The translations under genes and the position numbers were made by a program. A model generated the notes under the pieces. It saw nothing but the letters and a program-made list of their open reading frames with translations. It had not been told where the DNA came from and did not search any database. Below, in pieces: positions 5,726 through 7,255 of a DNA stretch of 7,255 nt. Origin of the DNA: Collinsella sp. CAG:166. GTDB taxonomy: Bacteria > Actinomycetota > Coriobacteriia > Coriobacteriales > Coriobacteriaceae. The DNA lies in contig FR878560.1 in the NCBI GenBank assembly GCA_000434535.1, forward strand, positions 1-7,255. Direction: 5' to 3'. How positions within the stretch are numbered: position 1 is the first letter of the stretch; each line of letters opens with the position of its first letter.

Positions 5726-6937
5726 TTAAAGAGAGAATAGGCGTGCAGTGACCGTCTCTGGTATACCCTGGCTGTTGCGCACCGTGGCGTACGTAAGGAA
5801 TGAGTCCGATTTTCCCGCCGTAGCTGGATAATCGCCATACTCCAAAGCGCGGTCGGGCGACAGCAGCGAGCCATAGGTCTTGGCAGAGGTGTCGATCAGG
5901 AAATGCGACGCCTGTACCTTAACAAGGTATTTATTCTTCTTGCCAGCCGCACATGCGAGCGGCTCGCGTGACAGAAAGAGGTACGGCCCTCCCTCATTAC
6001 CGATATACGTGCCCATATTGCCCAGGCTGCCCACGCCGCTATAGGCCGCCTCGATAGAAAACACGAAGGTATCGCCCATATACACGGCCTCGAAAGGCGA
6101 AACTGACGAAGGGAGGACCAGCTGGGCACGCTTGGTGTTGTTGCCGTCGGTCAGATCGATTGCCGTAATGCCGTAGTAGACGCCCTCGTCGTTGCGGACA
6201 CGCGGCGAGATGGTCAAAATGCCGTCGCTCGCGCGCGGAGCCGATGCAAAGCGGCCCGTCGATTTCCAAATTGTCTCGGCCTTGGATTCATCAAGTGAGC
6301 GACGATAGCAAAACGAATCACTACTCGTTTTATTGCCGCCTGTCGAAGGCATTTTATACCAGATGACTGATGACCCGAACGCCGTAAACAGGGGCGGATC
6401 ATAGTCCTTGCCGCCTCGATCGAGCTCAACCACATCGCCAGAGAGCGAAGCGCCCGACAGATTTTGAGCGTAGAGCTTCCACGATGAATTGGCAAAGTTC
6501 ATCTCAACCCACGCGAATACGCCGTCGCCGGCGCGGACATCGTAGAATGCATATCCCGTGCCCTCGACAGGATCCTCGATTAATGTGGTAAGCGAGCCAT
6601 CGCCCAGGTTGAGCACACCGAGCGTGTTGGCGTGCAATGCCGATGCGGGCGCCATCATCGCCGCGGCGTAATCGCCGTCGCAGTAGTACAGCAGCGTACC
6701 CAGAGGCAGCGTCCACGACGCCGCCGGCTCAAGATCGATGTCGACTGCCTCGTACTCATCCGTAATCGAGATGATCTTGGAATCGTCCTTGATAACCTGC
6801 GGCTCGCCGGCGGCATCATCGCTGGTGCCCGTTTTTTTCGAGCATCCGGCAAGTACCGTGGCAGCGCCCGCGGCAGCCCCACCGAGTACGAAGCCGCGAC
6901 GCGATATTCCGTTCTTGATGTGATCGGCGATACCCAT
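5726..6937 (-). CDS. Tat-exported lipoprotein of unknown function, probable beta-propeller
   Basis: The 403-residue product has a twin-arginine signal (SRRGFVLGG, Arg13-Arg14), a short Ala/Gly-rich hydrophobic core and a lipobox LAGC ending at Cys32. It is therefore predicted to be exported folded by the Tat system and lipid-anchored on the outer face of the membrane. A polar linker (about 33-50) follows. The remainder alternates short beta-like blocks of similar form, for example DGVFAWVEMNF, SSVIWYKMPS, DGILTISPRV and DTFVFSIEAA, each followed by segments such as LYAQNLSG or ITAIDLTDG. That pattern suggests a propeller fold related to WD40/TolB-like proteins; this is inferred from appearance, not a detected family. 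I see no catalytic motif. The ATG (6937-6935) shares one base with the stop of the upstream TSCPD gene (TAATG) and lacks a strong ribosome site of its own, so translation is probably coupled. Confidence 0.87.
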   Translation of the reverse strand: MGIADHIKNGISRRGFVLGGAAAGAATVLAGCSKKTGTSDDAAGEPQVIKDDSKIISITDEYEAVDIDLEPAASWTLPLGTLLYYCDGDYAAAMMAPASALHANTLGVLNLGDGSLTTLIEDPVEGTGYAFYDVRAGDGVFAWVEMNFANSSWKLYAQNLSGASLSGDVVELDRGGKDYDPPLFTAFGSSVIWYKMPSTGGNKTSSDSFCYRRSLDESKAETIWKSTGRFASAPRASDGILTISPRVRNDEGVYYGITAIDLTDGNNTKRAQLVLPSSVSPFEAVYMGDTFVFSIEAAYSGVGSLGNMGTYIGNEGGPYLFLSREPLACAAGKKNKYLVKVQASHFLIDTSAKTYGSLLSPDRALEYGDYPATAGKSDSFLTYATVRNSQGIPETVTARLFSL

Positions 6938-7200
6938 TAGGCGATCTCGGCGCGAGCGGCCTCGATGGCGCGCGTAAGCTGGTCGGCGCAGGAGGTCTTT
7001 TTCATACCGCAGGTATTACCGGCGAGAACCTCGATTACGCGATCGGCAGGAGCACCCTCGACCAGCTTGGAGATTGCCTTGAGATTGCCGTCGCAGCCAC
7101 CGGTAAACTCAACGCCTATCACCTTGTTGCCGTCATCGGAAAGGTCAAGGTGAATATTGCGAGCACACACGCCTTGAGGCTTGTAATCAAACGAAATCAT
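6937..7200 (-). CDS. TSCPD-domain protein (TIGR03905-like), small four-cysteine protein
   Basis: This 87-residue protein matches small stand-alone TSCPD proteins, relatives of the C-terminal domain of some class II (B12-dependent) ribonucleotide reductases. Family hallmarks are visible: YKPQGVCARNI near the start (Cys12), FTGGCDGNLKAISKLVEG (Cys36), and GNTCGMKKTSCADQL (Cys64, Cys71). The four conserved cysteines could bind a metal; this is a family-level expectation, not shown here. The namesake motif TSCPD reads TSCAD, with Ala replacing Pro. The start ATG (7200-7198) is preceded by AGGGGA (7210-7205). The stop overlaps the start of the Tat lipoprotein gene by one base, so both come from one message. 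The biological role of stand-alone members is not established, and no reductase gene is within view. Confidence 0.92.
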   Translation of the reverse strand: MISFDYKPQGVCARNIHLDLSDDGNKVIGVEFTGGCDGNLKAISKLVEGAPADRVIEVLAGNTCGMKKTSCADQLTRAIEAARAEIA

Positions 7201-7204
7201 GCGA

Positions 7205-7240
7205 TCCCCTCTCAGAATGTTATTCGAGACGACTATTATC
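7205..7240 (-). promoter_or_regulatory. Possible -10 box and ribosome-binding site of the TSCPD/lipoprotein unit
   Basis: GATAAT (7240-7235; five of six matches to TATAAT) lies 34 bases before the ATG, with AGGGGA (7210-7205) between. The matching -35 box would fall just beyond the right edge of the window, so the promoter is only half visible. The ribosome-binding site is the firmer part of this call. Confidence 0.4.
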
Positions 7241-7255
7241 CCCGTCTTTCCCTAA

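Noticed and set aside
1..7255. CRISPR array, insertion sequence or toxin-antitoxin pair
   Set aside because: No regularly spaced repeats, transposase motifs or paired terminal inverted repeats were seen, and no small gene pair has toxin or antitoxin features.

Overview
The window looks like a piece of a moderately high-GC bacterial chromosome, most likely from the Coriobacteriia (Collinsella-like). This is an inference from the mix of a Tat-exported lipoprotein, a TIGR03905-type TSCPD protein, an M29 aminopeptidase and actinobacterial-looking codon use. No marker gene proves the taxon. All seven credible protein genes and the one tRNA lie on the minus strand, so the region is transcribed right to left. 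The long plus-strand open frames are antisense shadows.

Reading in the direction of transcription: (1) 7200-5726 holds a two-gene unit, a small four-cysteine TSCPD protein and a Tat lipoprotein that looks like a beta-propeller, coupled by a TAATG stop/start overlap. (2) About 155 bases without a gene follow, containing a strong two-tier hairpin at 5628-5666. (3) 5572-3273 holds a two-component system, an OmpR-family response regulator followed 11 bases later by its membrane histidine kinase. (4) After a 109-base gap comes purC (SAICAR synthase, de novo purine synthesis). Its stop codon abuts the GTG start of an unrecognised two-helix membrane protein, and this unit ends at a good intrinsic terminator (1639-1669). 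(5) Next is an M29-family metallo-aminopeptidase (1610-330). The promoter of the following tRNA-Lys(TTT) gene (301-226) is embedded in the end of its coding sequence. The tRNA has its own terminator (217-187).

The left edge (1 to about 185) differs from the rest. By hand count positions 1-160 are about 44% G+C, clearly below the genes to the right. The stretch has an open minus-strand frame with protein-like composition but no start codon. Beside it lie two abutting perfect palindromes, the first containing a 12-base copy of the tRNA-Lys T-loop segment. This arrangement suggests the end or scar of an integrated element beside the tRNA gene, and it is the part most worth following beyond the window.

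Four start sites need care. For the aminopeptidase, purC and the response regulator, the longest open frame begins upstream of or inside the Shine-Dalgarno sequence, so the shorter starts are used here. The membrane protein starts with GTG. I found no CRISPR array, IS element or riboswitch. I do not see a clear novel multi-gene system. The best candidates for something undescribed are the TSCPD/Tat-lipoprotein pair, the purC-linked membrane protein and the tRNA-adjacent low-GC end.
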